Below are positions 1 through 9,130 of a DNA stretch of 37,173 nt, one piece after another. The DNA lies in contig NZ_VOSL01000017.1 in NCBI RefSeq assembly GCF_007997005.1, forward strand, positions 1-37,173, given 5' to 3'. A program made the translations under genes and the position numbers. This DNA comes from Lujinxingia vulgaris (GTDB taxonomy: Bacteria > Myxococcota_A > Bradymonadia > Bradymonadales > Bradymonadaceae). Every line of letters begins with the position of its first letter. The stretch's first letter is position 1. The notes under the pieces are model-generated. The model was not told where the DNA came from and made no database searches. It worked only from the letters and a program-made list of their open reading frames with translations.

Positions 1-1488
1 CGACGAGCCGGCGCCGCGGGCAGCGGCCGCTTCGGCACGCGCGGCCACGGCGGCGCGCGCGGCTTCTTCCTGCTCTTCGATGCGCGCCAGCAGATCTTTG
101 GCCGGCTGATGGCTCGAGCGCACCAGGAGCACGCTCTCGGCCAGGTCGCGCGCCGCGTCGTTCTTACCGTTGTTCAGCTCACTGCGGGCCTCGGAGACCA
201 CGGCGTTGAGAATGCCGGCCAGCGTCCCGTCTTCTTCCATCTTCTTGTAGAAGAGCGAGTGCGAGGGGATCGCCGAGGCATGCTCCAGCGCCTCGAGCAC
301 GTCGCCGGCCTCCAGGCTGTCGCGGGCGTCTTCATAAAGACGCTGGAAGGGAAGTTCGTTGCGCGCGCTGCTGAGCAGCTCGCTGATGCGACGCTGCTGG
401 TCGGCGTTGGGCTCCATCAGCTCACCGATGGACTCGAGCTTGCCGATGGCGCGCTGAAGTTGGCCGGCGTCGATATCGTCCTTCGCGCTGCCAATGGCCG
501 CGTCGATGCGATCGTCGCCTGCGGCGACCTCCAGATCGGCGATCTCCTGGGCGGCCGCGGCCTGCACCTGAGGATCGACCTCGGCGACCGCTTCACCACC
601 GGTGCTTTCCTTATCGCCGCCCAGCACAAAGATCGCGGCGATGGCCAGCAATGCCGCCACCAGGAGGCCTCCGCCAAAGACCAGCGCCTTATTCGGGCCT
701 CCGCCGCTCGGAGCCACCGCAAAGTCGGGCGCGGCGGCCTCGGGCGCCGGCGGCGTGAACACGTAGTTCTCGCCAGGCTCCACAAAGCGGAACTTCACGT
801 GGCCCAGCTCCACCACGTCGCCGCGCTTAAGATGGGTGGCCCGGTAGCTCTCACCGCTGACCTTGACGCCGTTCTTACTGTTGAGATCGACGATCTTGTA
901 GGTGGCGTTCTTCTCGCGCACGATCTTGGCGTGCTTCTGCGAGATCGAGCGGTGGTCGATGATGAAGTGGCAGTCTTCGCCGCGGCCGATCACCGTCTCG
1001 TTCTGCGTCAGCGAGAACTCCTGGCCGGCGAAGTTGCTGGAGATCACCACCAGCTTGGCCGGCAAGGCCGGCATCATGGAGGTGACCTCGCGCTCGGTCT
1101 GCTCCAGATCGGAGAGACGGGTGACCGTGGTCACCTCGTTGGCTCCGGGCGCCTTGCCCGGCGCGCGCGCCTTAGGCTTGGGAAGGGGCTTGGCCTTCTT
1201 CTCGCCCTGCAAGGTCAGCCGGTAGTCGCCGATGAGCACCACATCGCCCACCGCGAGCTCCTCGCGACCCTTGATGTTTTTGCCGTTTCGCTTGACCCCG
1301 TAGCGTGCGGAGACATCTTCGACAAAGATCTTATCGTCCTGACGCAAGATACGCGCGTGGTTACGCGAGACGTTGCGCTCGGTCAGGCGGATGGTGTTGC
1401 CTTCGGCCCGCCCCACGGTGATTTCATCCCGGATGAGCGAGACGACGGTTTTGCCGCCTTCATCATCCTCGATCAGGAGCTTGTGCAT
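1..1488 (-). CDS. Tandem FHA-domain membrane protein (C-terminus beyond window)
   Basis: 496 residues are visible and the frame is still open at base 1, so the C-terminus is missing. Two forkhead-associated domains are readable. FHA1 spans about residues 23-93, with VGR, an N-x-I strand, VSRNHARI and RYGVKRNGK. FHA2 spans about 145-235, with IGRGEDC, SISQKHAKI and the classical LNSKNGV turn. A Pro/Ala linker leads to one transmembrane helix (about 267-290). After it comes an acidic, Ala/Glu-rich helical region resembling TPR or coiled-coil repeats (300-496). FHA domains bind phosphothreonine, so an FHA pair on the cytoplasmic side of a single helix suggests an adaptor for Ser/Thr-kinase signalling. 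The ATG is preceded by GAGGAA at good spacing. The call of FHA is firm; partner and pathway are unknown. Confidence 0.9.
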   Translation of the reverse strand, partial: MHKLLIEDDEGGKTVVSLIRDEITVGRAEGNTIRLTERNVSRNHARILRQDDKIFVEDVSARYGVKRNGKNIKGREELAVGDVVLIGDYRLTLQGEKKAKPLPKPKARAPGKAPGANEVTTVTRLSDLEQTEREVTSMMPALPAKLVVISSNFAGQEFSLTQNETVIGRGEDCHFIIDHRSISQKHAKIVREKNATYKIVDLNSKNGVKVSGESYRATHLKRGDVVELGHVKFRFVEPGENYVFTPPAPEAAAPDFAVAPSGGGPNKALVFGGGLLVAALLAIAAIFVLGGDKESTGGEAVAEVDPQVQAAAAQEIADLEVAAGDDRIDAAIGSAKDDIDAGQLQRAIGKLESIGELMEPNADQQRRISELLSSARNELPFQRLYEDARDSLEAGDVLEALEHASAIPSHSLFYKKMEEDGTLAGILNAVVSEARSELNNGKNDAARDLAESVLLVRSSHQPAKDLLARIEEQEEAARAAVAARAEAAAARGAGSS

Positions 1489-1625
1489 TCACGCTTCCTC
1501 GAAGCAGGTCGTCGCTCGACAGTTGGGCAGGAAGGATACCGCGACGCCATCGCGACGCAACCCCAATTGAGCGGCCGCACACCACGAGGTGGCGGCGGTG
1601 GTATCAGGCGACGTTGAGACTCCAC

Positions 1626-1672
1626 TTGAACATTCCAGTCTCATGGTTAGCACAGCCCCCCCACATGTTCAA
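1626..1672. promoter_or_regulatory. Interrupted inverted repeat upstream of the FHA gene
   Basis: TTGAACAT (1626-1633) and its exact reverse complement ATGTTCAA (1665-1672) flank 31 bp in the gap between the end of the RND pump gene and the start of the FHA gene. Read on the minus strand, the distal arm contains TTGAAC, followed after 17 bp by TAACCA, a weak -35/-10 pair that would drive the FHA gene. The arms could be operator half-sites bracketing this promoter. Only the sequence symmetry is observed; the function is inferred. Confidence 0.3.
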
Positions 1673-1697
1673 TTTAGGGCGCGCTTCCGACGCGCGC

Positions 1698-4600
1698 TTA
1701 TGCACGCTGAGCGCGACGCTCCCGCCAGCCTTCCACCAGGTTGTAAATCACCGGGATCACCACCAGCGAGATGGCCGCCGAGACAAAGAGTCCACCGATC
1801 ACCGCGCGCGCCAGCGGCGCCTGGGTGTCACCGCCCTCGCCAAGGCCCAACGCCACCGGGATCAACGCGAGCACCGTGGTGGCCGTCGTCATCAAAATCG
1901 GGCGCAGTCGACGGCGCGCGCTCAGCGCCACCGCTTCCGCCACACCCATGCCCTGCTCGCGCCGCATCAGGTTGACGTAATCGACAAGCACAATGGCGTT
2001 GTTGACCACGATCCCGGTCAGCACGATGCACCCCATAAAGGACTGCAGGTTAAAGGTCGTGCCGGTGGCCAGCAGCATCAGCACCACCCCGATGCCCGCC
2101 AGCGGGATGGAGAACATGATGTAGAGGGGCTGCAAAAAACTCTCAAACTGCGCGGCCATCACCATGTAGACGAGCACCACCGCCAGCAGAATGCCCACCA
2201 TCAAGCCGGCGAAGGTCTCTTCCTGCTCTTCGGTCTCACCCTGCACCAGCACGCTGAACTGGTCGGGGATCTCCATCTCGTTGATACGCTCGCGCAGGTC
2301 GGCGGTAATCGTCCCCAGGTCGCGCTCCCCGCTGAGGTAGGCGCGCACATCGACGACGCGACCCTGATTTTCGCGCTCGATGGTGAGCGGCCCTTCCACC
2401 TCTTCCACGCTGACGATGTCGCCGAGCAAGGCGGTGCCCACCCCGGGGATGACGATCGGCGCGTCGAGCAGCGCCTCTACGCCCAGACGCTCTTCGCGAG
2501 GCAGGCGCACGATCACGTCAAACTCATCGCCATCGGTACGCAGCACCGAGGCACGCGTGCCCTGGATGTAGGTCTGCACCTGGCGCGCCACATCGGAGGG
2601 CTGCACGCCCATCGCGCCAAGCTTCTCACGATCGGGGACCAGGCGAACTTCTTTGCCGCCGGGCTTACGGCTCACGTTCGCGCCGGTGATGCCGTCGACC
2701 GATGTCATGATCTCGGCGACCTCTTCGGCGAGCTTGTCGGCCGTCTCCAGATCGTAGCCGCGCACCTGAACTTCGAGACGCTCACCGCCGCCCTGGAGCA
2801 CGCGCAGAATCCAGAGGCCACCGCCGGCGCGCACGCGCACGTCGCCGCCCGGGATCATCCCCTTAAGCTCACGACTGAGCACCGTGGCGATCTCATCGCT
2901 GGAGCGCTCCCGCTTATCTGGCTTGACCAGCTTGATCTCGATCTCGCCACTCTCCCCGCCGGCGGTCGAGTAGAATCCCGGGGTGCCGACGATCGTCTCC
3001 ATCAGCTCCATCTCCGGGACCAGATCGGGGATGCGCGCCTCGATCTGCTGAATCGCCCGCTCGGTCACCTCAATGCGGGTGCCTACGGGAAGATCGAGCG
3101 AGACGCTTACCTCGCTCATATCATCTTCGGGCAAGAGCTCGGTGCCCACAAAAGGCGTCAGCATCATCACGCCGGCAAAGATCGCGATCACCGTGGCCAG
3201 CGTGGTCTTCGGGTGCCCCAGGCACCAGTCGGCGAGGTTGCCGTAGGTCTTCTCCAGGGCATCGAGAAAACGCCCGATCGTGCCCTTCTCACCGCCTTCC
3301 ATCGACTCACCGCGCTTTAAGAAGCGCGAGGCGAGCATGGGGATCAGGGTCATGGCCACAGCGAGCGAGCAGATCAGGGCGAAGCTGACCACAAAGGCCA
3401 TCTGCCCGAAGAAGATCGAGGCAAAGCCTGTCAAGAAGACCACCGGCACAAAGACCACAAGCGTGGTGATCGTCGAGGCCACGATCGCCGTGGCCACCTC
3501 GCGCGAGCCCTCCACCGCCGCAAACTCCGGGTCGTCGCCCCCTTCGAGCCTTCGGAAGATGTTTTCCAGGATCACGATGGCGTTATCGACCAGAAGGCCC
3601 ACCCCCAGGGCCACACCGCCGAAGCTGATGAGGTTCAGCGTGATGTCGAAGTAGTACATCAGCGTGAAGATCCCGATGATCGAGATCGGGATGCCCACGG
3701 CGATGATCAGCGTGGAGCGGATGCTGCGTAAAAAGAAGAGCAGCACGAGCACGGCCAGCGCCGCGCCGACCAGCACGGAGTCCTGGACGTTGGCGATCGA
3801 CTCCTCGATGTATTCGGAGGTGTCGGTGGTCACTGTGAAGTAGGCGCGCCCGTCGTAGTCGCGGTTGATGCGCTCGATCTCAGCGCGCACCCGCTCGGCC
3901 ACCTCCACGGTGTTGGTGCCCGACTGGTTGGTCACCGAGAGGCGCAGCGAAGGCTCACCATTGATGCGCACGACGTTGGAGGGATCTTCAAAGGTGTCGA
4001 GCACCTGGGCGACGTCGCGCAGGTAGATCGGCACGCTTGCCCCTTCCACACCGGAGCGGCTTCCCACGATCAGCGTCTGCAGATCTTCGGGCTCACCGGC
4101 CTCGCCGAGCACGCGCACGAGCAGGGACTGATCAAAGCGCTCGATGTTGCCGGCCGGGAGGTTGCGGTTTTCGGCGCGCAGCGCGTCGACCACCGAGGAG
4201 GGTGAGAGCCCGAAGGCGCGCAGCCGCTCGGTATCGAGCACCACCTGAATCTGACGCTTGAGCCCACCGCGTACATCGACTGAGGCCACCCCTTCGACCC
4301 GCTCCAGGCGCGGGGCGAGCTGGAGCTCGGCCAGCTGGCGCAGCTGCGGCTCGGTGAGCTCCCCGCTGAGCGCGAGCTGCATGATGGGGAAGCTCCCCAG
4401 GTTGAACTTAAAGATCACCGGATCTTCGGCGTCTTCGGGAAGCCCCGCTTTGACGCGCTCAATGGTGGCGCGCACGTCGTTGAGGGCGGTGTCCAGGTTG
4501 GTGCCCCAGACAAAGCGCAGCGCCACGCGGCTTCGACCCTCTGCCGAGAAGCTCTCAATGGAGTCGATGCCCTCCACCGTGCCGATCGCCTCCTCAATGG

Positions 4601-4796
4601 GGCGCGTGATCAGCGTCTCGATCTCCTCGGGGCCGGCGCCCTCGTAGGTGGTCATCACCGAGATCGAGGGGAAGTCGATCTCCGGCAGAAGATCGACCTG
4701 CAGGCGCGTAAACGAGACGGCCCCCAGGATCATCAGCCCGAGAAAGACCATGGTCGTCATCACGGGACGACCGACTGCAAATTTGGGGAGGTTCAT
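1698..4796 (-). CDS. RND family efflux pump, inner-membrane permease (HAE-1/AcrB-like)
   Basis: 1032 residues, the normal size for an AcrB-type RND transporter. The N-terminus carries TM1 (about 11-30) followed by the porter-domain opening LLPEIDFP and the strands typical of hydrophobe/amphiphile exporters. TM4 contains GVGLLVDNAIVILENI. Asp404 is the proton-relay acidic residue, but the second Asp of AcrB is Asn405 here. The TM10 equivalent, GIVVNNAIVLVDY, has Asn where AcrB has the relay Lys. This pattern is common in the non-enterobacterial branch of the family. AGGAAG lies upstream of the ATG. It is the last gene of a tolC-type / adaptor / pump operon (63 bp after the adaptor). The pump would export hydrophobic or amphiphilic compounds using the proton gradient; the substrate cannot be told from sequence. 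Confidence 0.95.
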   Translation of the reverse strand: MNLPKFAVGRPVMTTMVFLGLMILGAVSFTRLQVDLLPEIDFPSISVMTTYEGAGPEEIETLITRPIEEAIGTVEGIDSIESFSAEGRSRVALRFVWGTNLDTALNDVRATIERVKAGLPEDAEDPVIFKFNLGSFPIMQLALSGELTEPQLRQLAELQLAPRLERVEGVASVDVRGGLKRQIQVVLDTERLRAFGLSPSSVVDALRAENRNLPAGNIERFDQSLLVRVLGEAGEPEDLQTLIVGSRSGVEGASVPIYLRDVAQVLDTFEDPSNVVRINGEPSLRLSVTNQSGTNTVEVAERVRAEIERINRDYDGRAYFTVTTDTSEYIEESIANVQDSVLVGAALAVLVLLFFLRSIRSTLIIAVGIPISIIGIFTLMYYFDITLNLISFGGVALGVGLLVDNAIVILENIFRRLEGGDDPEFAAVEGSREVATAIVASTITTLVVFVPVVFLTGFASIFFGQMAFVVSFALICSLAVAMTLIPMLASRFLKRGESMEGGEKGTIGRFLDALEKTYGNLADWCLGHPKTTLATVIAIFAGVMMLTPFVGTELLPEDDMSEVSVSLDLPVGTRIEVTERAIQQIEARIPDLVPEMELMETIVGTPGFYSTAGGESGEIEIKLVKPDKRERSSDEIATVLSRELKGMIPGGDVRVRAGGGLWILRVLQGGGERLEVQVRGYDLETADKLAEEVAEIMTSVDGITGANVSRKPGGKEVRLVPDREKLGAMGVQPSDVARQVQTYIQGTRASVLRTDGDEFDVIVRLPREERLGVEALLDAPIVIPGVGTALLGDIVSVEEVEGPLTIERENQGRVVDVRAYLSGERDLGTITADLRERINEMEIPDQFSVLVQGETEEQEETFAGLMVGILLAVVLVYMVMAAQFESFLQPLYIMFSIPLAGIGVVLMLLATGTTFNLQSFMGCIVLTGIVVNNAIVLVDYVNLMRREQGMGVAEAVALSARRRLRPILMTTATTVLALIPVALGLGEGGDTQAPLARAVIGGLFVSAAISLVVIPVIYNLVEGWRERRAQRA

Positions 4797-4859
4797 CGTT
4801 GCTTCCTGGCTTCCAACGTCGTGGGGGCGAGCCCCCGGCGGCGCGCGATCGCGGTGGAC

Positions 4860-6041
4860 TTATCCCTGAGCGCTGGCGTCGTCGCCGGCGTTGGTGTTGA
4901 TGTCGCGCACTTTGCTGCCGTCCTGGAGCTTCTCGTGGCCGCGCAGCACCACGCTCACGCTCTCATCGAGGCCCTCGACCACCTGGGTGCGTTGCTCGCC
5001 AACAAGGCCCAGCACGATCTCCTGACGGGTGGCCTCGCCGTCGACGACTTTCCAGACGTAGGGGGTGCCGTCGCGCTCGCGCAGGATCGCCTGGCTGCTC
5101 ACGGTGATGGCGTCGTCGACGCTGCCGAGCTCCATGCTGACGCGGGCGTACATCCCGGGGCGGATGCGTACGCTCTCATCGTCGAGCACCACGTCGACGC
5201 GCAGGCTGCGCGTGGCCGGGTCGAGCGCGGGCGCGATGCGGTGAATTTTGCCCTGCAAGGGTGCGCTGCCCAGGGCGCCGACGCGCAGGGTGACCGGCGT
5301 CTCGGTCTTGACCCGCGGGGCGTCGCGCTCGGGGATGCGCACGCTGACGTAGATGTCGCTGTCGTCGATCACCCGAAAGATCGTCTGACCGGGGCTGACG
5401 TAGGTGCCGCGATCGACGTAGCGCTCGCCAACCAGGCCGTCGAAGGGCGCGCGGATTTTGGTGTTACGAAGATCTTCGCGGGCCGACGCCAGTCGCGCCT
5501 CGTTCTGGGCGATGGTCGCCTCGGCCACCGCCACACGCTGCTCCGCAGCGCTGATCTGGCTGCGCAGCTCTTCGATCTCCCGCTCGGTGATCATCTGACG
5601 CTCCAGCAGCGGTTCTTTGCGCGCCAGATCGCTGCGCAGGTTGGCGAGCTGCACCCGCGCCTCCTCCAGGCTCGCGCGCGACATCAGCACCGAGGCGTTG
5701 AGCTCGCGCACGCGCTGCTGGGTGGGTGTGGCGTCCACCTCGGCCAGCACCTGCCCCTGCTCCACCTTGTCGCCGATGTTGGCCTCAATGGTGATGACGC
5801 GCCCGGCGATGTCCGAGGAGAGCTCGGCCATCCCGTCGGATTGAAACTCCCCGGCGTAGTCGCCCTGCACGGCGAAGGGGCCGCGCTCGACCTCCACCGT
5901 CTCCACCGACGCGCGCACCTCGCCGCCGCCGGCCATCTTCGGGCCCTTCGGGCCCGCCGACGATTCGGAGGGTTTGCACCCGCCGGCGACCATCATCATC
6001 GCCAGCAGCGCTGCGACATATCCTGTGACTCTCAAACCCAT
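4860..6041 (-). CDS. RND efflux periplasmic adaptor (membrane fusion protein), lipoprotein
   Basis: 393 residues. A signal peptide ends in the lipobox VAGG-Cys22, so the mature protein should be a lipid-anchored adaptor like AcrA/MexA. A first lipoyl half-motif (about 80-103, GRVITIEANIGDKVEQGQVL) is followed by a long helical hairpin rich in Glu, Arg, Ala and Leu (about 112-190). The second lipoyl half (about 193-225, IRAPFDGLVGERYV) and the beta-barrel and membrane-proximal domains follow. This is the canonical HlyD/AcrA order. The protein links the RND pump encoded immediately downstream to the outer-membrane channel encoded 94 bp upstream. An AGGAAAGG element precedes the ATG. The pump specificity is unknown. 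Confidence 0.94.
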   Translation of the reverse strand: MGLRVTGYVAALLAMMMVAGGCKPSESSAGPKGPKMAGGGEVRASVETVEVERGPFAVQGDYAGEFQSDGMAELSSDIAGRVITIEANIGDKVEQGQVLAEVDATPTQQRVRELNASVLMSRASLEEARVQLANLRSDLARKEPLLERQMITEREIEELRSQISAAEQRVAVAEATIAQNEARLASAREDLRNTKIRAPFDGLVGERYVDRGTYVSPGQTIFRVIDDSDIYVSVRIPERDAPRVKTETPVTLRVGALGSAPLQGKIHRIAPALDPATRSLRVDVVLDDESVRIRPGMYARVSMELGSVDDAITVSSQAILRERDGTPYVWKVVDGEATRQEIVLGLVGEQRTQVVEGLDESVSVVLRGHEKLQDGSKVRDINTNAGDDASAQG

Positions 6042-6135
6042 CTCTTCGCCTTTCCTGATCGGCCGCGACGTGCCCTGATAAGCTCGCGGCGCGGTGCCTT
6101 AGCGGGGTGACTGTTCAAGTGAAGCGCGCGTCGCC

Positions 6136-7512
6136 TCATTCCGGAAGATCTTCGAGGTAGCGGTAGCGCACCTCGGCCAGACGCGCCTGCAGGCGCGCCT
6201 GATTGAGACGAAGCTCTGCGCTCAAAAGTTGCTGGGAGGCGTCGCTGACTTCCAGGCTGGTGGCCAGCCCGGATTCAAAACGCGCCGAGGTAAATTCGTA
6301 GGTTTCCTGTGCGACCTGCACCTGCTCGCGGGCTACATCGATGGCGGCGCGGGCGGTGTCGAGATCGCGGCTGGCGCGACGAAGCTCGGTGCTGGCCTGG
6401 CGAAGATCGCGCTTGAGCGCGAGCTCCTGCTCGGCGATCTGAGCGCTGGCGCGGTCAAGTCGGGCGTAGCGCGCGCCGCCGTCGTAGAGCAACCAGCTCG
6501 CGCCGATGCCCACCGTCCAGTTGAACCCGTTGGGGTTAAAGAGCGTGGGCTGGCCCAGCTGGGCGCCGGCGGTCAGCTGCAGCGAGGGCACAAGCCCCCA
6601 CCAGGTGGCGCGGCGCGCCAGCTCGGCGGCCTCAATGCTGTAGCGCCGCGAGACAAAGTCCTCGCGCTCCCGGCTCACCTCCGAGTTGGTTGCACCCTGC
6701 AAGGAGGACTCGCCACCCTCGATCACGTCCGGATCAAAATCGACGCGAAGCTCCCCGTCGGGCTCCCGGCCCAGCAGGTAGGCCAGCGCGTCGGCGGCGT
6801 TGCCCAGATTCTGGCGGGCCTCCAGCAGGGTCTGCTCCGCTTCGAGCACCTGCTGGCGCGCGCGGCTGACATCGACCGCCACCGCAAGCCCGGCGTCAAC
6901 GAGCGCCTCGGAACGATCCAGATAGGCCCGTCGCAGATCGACAGCCGACTCGGCGATATCGACATCGCGCTGCGCGGCGGCCAGAGTATAGAAGCTCTCC
7001 TCGGCCTCCAGTTGAAGCAGGGTACGCTGCCAGGCGCTCTGCGCTTGGGTAGCGTCGAGCTGTCGGTCCGCCTGGCGGTAGGTGAAGTACTGCGGCGCGT
7101 TAAAGAGGCTCATGGAGGCGTTGGCGTTCACGCCCCACTCCACCGCTTCGCGCACGGTGTTGCCCTGCACCTCAACCTCACCGCCCCCCTGATAGGTCAC
7201 ATTGGCCGAGGAGCTCAGCTGCGGCAGCAGCGACCCCAACGCCTCGCGCCGGCTCGCCCGACTCTGCTCGATCTGCAGCTCGGTGATGGTCCAGCTCTCG
7301 TTCTGCGTCTCCAGCTCGCGAAGCACCTCGTCGAGGCTCAACCCCGTCGCGCTCGCGGTCGTGGTTTCAGGCGCGGAGCTTTCGGCGCCGTCGCGTTGCT
7401 CTATTTGTTGCGCTGCGGCCTCGGGCAGCGTCCATGCGCCGACCACGAGCAGCGCTGACACCGCACTGCAGCTGCGCGCCCGGGCGCGCCACGTCCTACT
7501 TCGTACCACCAT
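6136..7512 (-). CDS. TolC-family outer-membrane efflux channel
   Basis: 458 residues. The N-terminal signal peptide has an Arg-rich start and a hydrophobic core, with a probable cleavage after the Ala run near residue 34. The mature protein has two similar Gln/Ala/Arg-rich helical halves typical of outer-membrane efflux proteins, each with a long amphipathic helix (for example LDRASAQIAEQELALKRDL) and short beta segments such as NWTVGIGASWLLYDGG before the second helix. It is the first gene of the efflux operon and would provide the trimeric exit duct for the adaptor and RND pump that follow on the same strand. AGGA lies just upstream of the ATG. The operon is divergent from the porin gene at 7694. 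Confidence 0.93.
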   Translation of the reverse strand: MVVRSRTWRARARSCSAVSALLVVGAWTLPEAAAQQIEQRDGAESSAPETTTASATGLSLDEVLRELETQNESWTITELQIEQSRASRREALGSLLPQLSSSANVTYQGGGEVEVQGNTVREAVEWGVNANASMSLFNAPQYFTYRQADRQLDATQAQSAWQRTLLQLEAEESFYTLAAAQRDVDIAESAVDLRRAYLDRSEALVDAGLAVAVDVSRARQQVLEAEQTLLEARQNLGNAADALAYLLGREPDGELRVDFDPDVIEGGESSLQGATNSEVSREREDFVSRRYSIEAAELARRATWWGLVPSLQLTAGAQLGQPTLFNPNGFNWTVGIGASWLLYDGGARYARLDRASAQIAEQELALKRDLRQASTELRRASRDLDTARAAIDVAREQVQVAQETYEFTSARFESGLATSLEVSDASQQLLSAELRLNQARLQARLAEVRYRYLEDLPE

Positions 7513-7570
7513 AAGTCCTGGCTCTCGTTCAAAGCCTCATCAGCAAAGGGCGCTGCCTCAACCTCAAGGG

Positions 7571-7586
7571 GTGAAAATTTATTCAC
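7571..7586. promoter_or_regulatory. Operator-like inverted repeat between divergent efflux and porin genes
   Basis: GTGAA-N6-TTCAC forms a 16-bp dyad with an AT-rich centre in an otherwise GC-rich 181-bp divergent intergenic region. Its size and symmetry fit a small dimeric repressor such as a TetR- or MarR-type regulator, which commonly control RND operons. No regulator gene is adjacent in the window. Symmetry is observed; the binding role is inferred. Confidence 0.35.
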
Positions 7587-7693
7587 AAGAGTTTCCATCG
7601 AGGCGACGACCGTCTTGTAAGCGTCCGCGCGCTCGGGCTAGGCTGCCAGCCAACTTCCAGGCAGCGGCGGCAAACATGCGATCGAAGGTTTCT

Positions 7694-9094
7694 ATGTTCA
7701 AGCGAACTTCCCAAAAGAGCTCCTGCGTCTTGCTCGCCGGCCTCATCGCCGCAGCCACCCTCGCGATTCTCCCCTCTCAAGAGGTGCAGGCCGCCGGGTT
7801 CTACCTGCCCACGCGCGGGGTCGCCTCGACGGGGCGAGCGGCCGCCTCGGTGGCGCCGCACTCGGCGGACCTGGACGCGCTCTGGTACAACCCGGCCGGC
7901 ATCACACTTCTGGAAGATCGCGCGCTGCTTCTCGATCTGGCGCTGGTCGACACCCAGGTCACCTTCAGCCGCGCGCCCCGCCAGATGCCCGACGGCTCCA
8001 CGCGCACCTACGCGCCGGTGCAAAATCAGGCGCCGCCGCAGACCATCCCGCAGATTCTTGTGGGTGGCCCCACCAAACACCCGCGCCTTTTCTGGGCGGC
8101 CGGCGCTTACACCCCTTACGCCTCCGGCAACCGCTACCCCGTTGACGGGGCGCAGCGCTACGTGCTCATCGATAACACCGGCTCGGGCATCGGGTACGTG
8201 CACGCGGCAGTGGGCTATAAGGTGAGTGACACGCTCTCGGTGGGCGTGGGGCTGCAGAACTTCATGGGCGTCTTTCGAATCGTCTCCACCGGCTCGGGCT
8301 ATGCCGGGATGTTCGGCGATCCGGAAGACGAAGATCTGGACATCCTGGCCGAGACGACCGTCTCGAGCTTCTTCTCACCCACGGCGAACCTGGGGGCGAC
8401 CTGGAAGCCGCACACAAACTGGACGGTGGGTGCATCGTTGCAACTTCCCGCCGTGCTGCGCGACGGCAACGCCACCATCGACACGCGCATGCCCACCCAC
8501 CCGGCCTACGATAACGCCACGACCACCGGCAATGAGGCCTCCATTGAGGTGCCCTTTCCCCTTCACGCACGCTTAGGGATCCGCCACGCCACCGCCCGCA
8601 CCAACGTGGAGCTGGCGGTGGTCTACCAGCGCTGGTCCACGCTCACCGAAGTGGAGGTCAGCCCCAACGAGGTCGAGATCGACGGCGTGCCGGGCGTGGG
8701 CGCCATGCCCGTCGCCCCCTTTGTGCTGCCCCAGCAGTTTCGCGACAGCATCTCGGTGCACCTCGGCGGGGAGTGGATCGTCAGCGATCGCCTCTCCGCC
8801 CGCGGCGGCTACGCCTTTGAGCGTGGCGCGGTGCCCGATGCCACCTACAGCGTCTTTGCGCTCGACCCCGACAAGCACATGCTCAGCCTGGGCGCGGGCT
8901 TCGATGTCAACGCGCGCCTGCGCCTGGATATGAGCGCCGCCGCCCTGATCATGCCCACCCGCGTCATCACCGACTCCGAGGTGCGCCAGATCAACCCGTC
9001 AGACGAAAACGACGAGATCACGCTGGTGGTCGGAAACGGCACCTACGAGCATTTCGGCTACATCGCCGGCCTCAGTGCCCGCTATTTTTTCTAA
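7694..9094 (+). CDS. FadL/OmpP1-family outer-membrane transport protein
   Basis: 466 residues from the chosen ATG, which has GAAGG five bases upstream; an in-frame ATG at 7676 lacks a ribosome site. The signal peptide (about 1-32) ends QEVQA, and the mature protein begins AGFYLPTRGVASTGRA. The N-terminal hatch shows the family motif LWYNPAGI. Alternating amphipathic strands follow to the end (for example YVHAAVGYKVSDTLSVGVGL and VELAVVYQRWSTLTEVEV). The protein terminates in an aromatic SARYFF, the signature of an outer-membrane beta-barrel recognised by BamA. FadL-type channels move hydrophobic molecules such as fatty acids or aromatics into the periplasm; the substrate here is unknown. Divergent from the efflux operon; a large palindromic repeat array starts about 55 bp after the stop. 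Confidence 0.9.
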   Translation: MFKRTSQKSSCVLLAGLIAAATLAILPSQEVQAAGFYLPTRGVASTGRAAASVAPHSADLDALWYNPAGITLLEDRALLLDLALVDTQVTFSRAPRQMPDGSTRTYAPVQNQAPPQTIPQILVGGPTKHPRLFWAAGAYTPYASGNRYPVDGAQRYVLIDNTGSGIGYVHAAVGYKVSDTLSVGVGLQNFMGVFRIVSTGSGYAGMFGDPEDEDLDILAETTVSSFFSPTANLGATWKPHTNWTVGASLQLPAVLRDGNATIDTRMPTHPAYDNATTTGNEASIEVPFPLHARLGIRHATARTNVELAVVYQRWSTLTEVEVSPNEVEIDGVPGVGAMPVAPFVLPQQFRDSISVHLGGEWIVSDRLSARGGYAFERGAVPDATYSVFALDPDKHMLSLGAGFDVNARLRLDMSAAALIMPTRVITDSEVRQINPSDENDEITLVVGNGTYEHFGYIAGLSARYFF

Positions 9095-9130
9095 TCATTT
9101 CAACAGCTTAGACACACGCACACCACATCG

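Noticed and set aside
109-1617. 502-residue protein on the plus strand
   Set aside because: It is antisense to a clear two-FHA-domain protein; the plus-strand translation has no recognisable domain.
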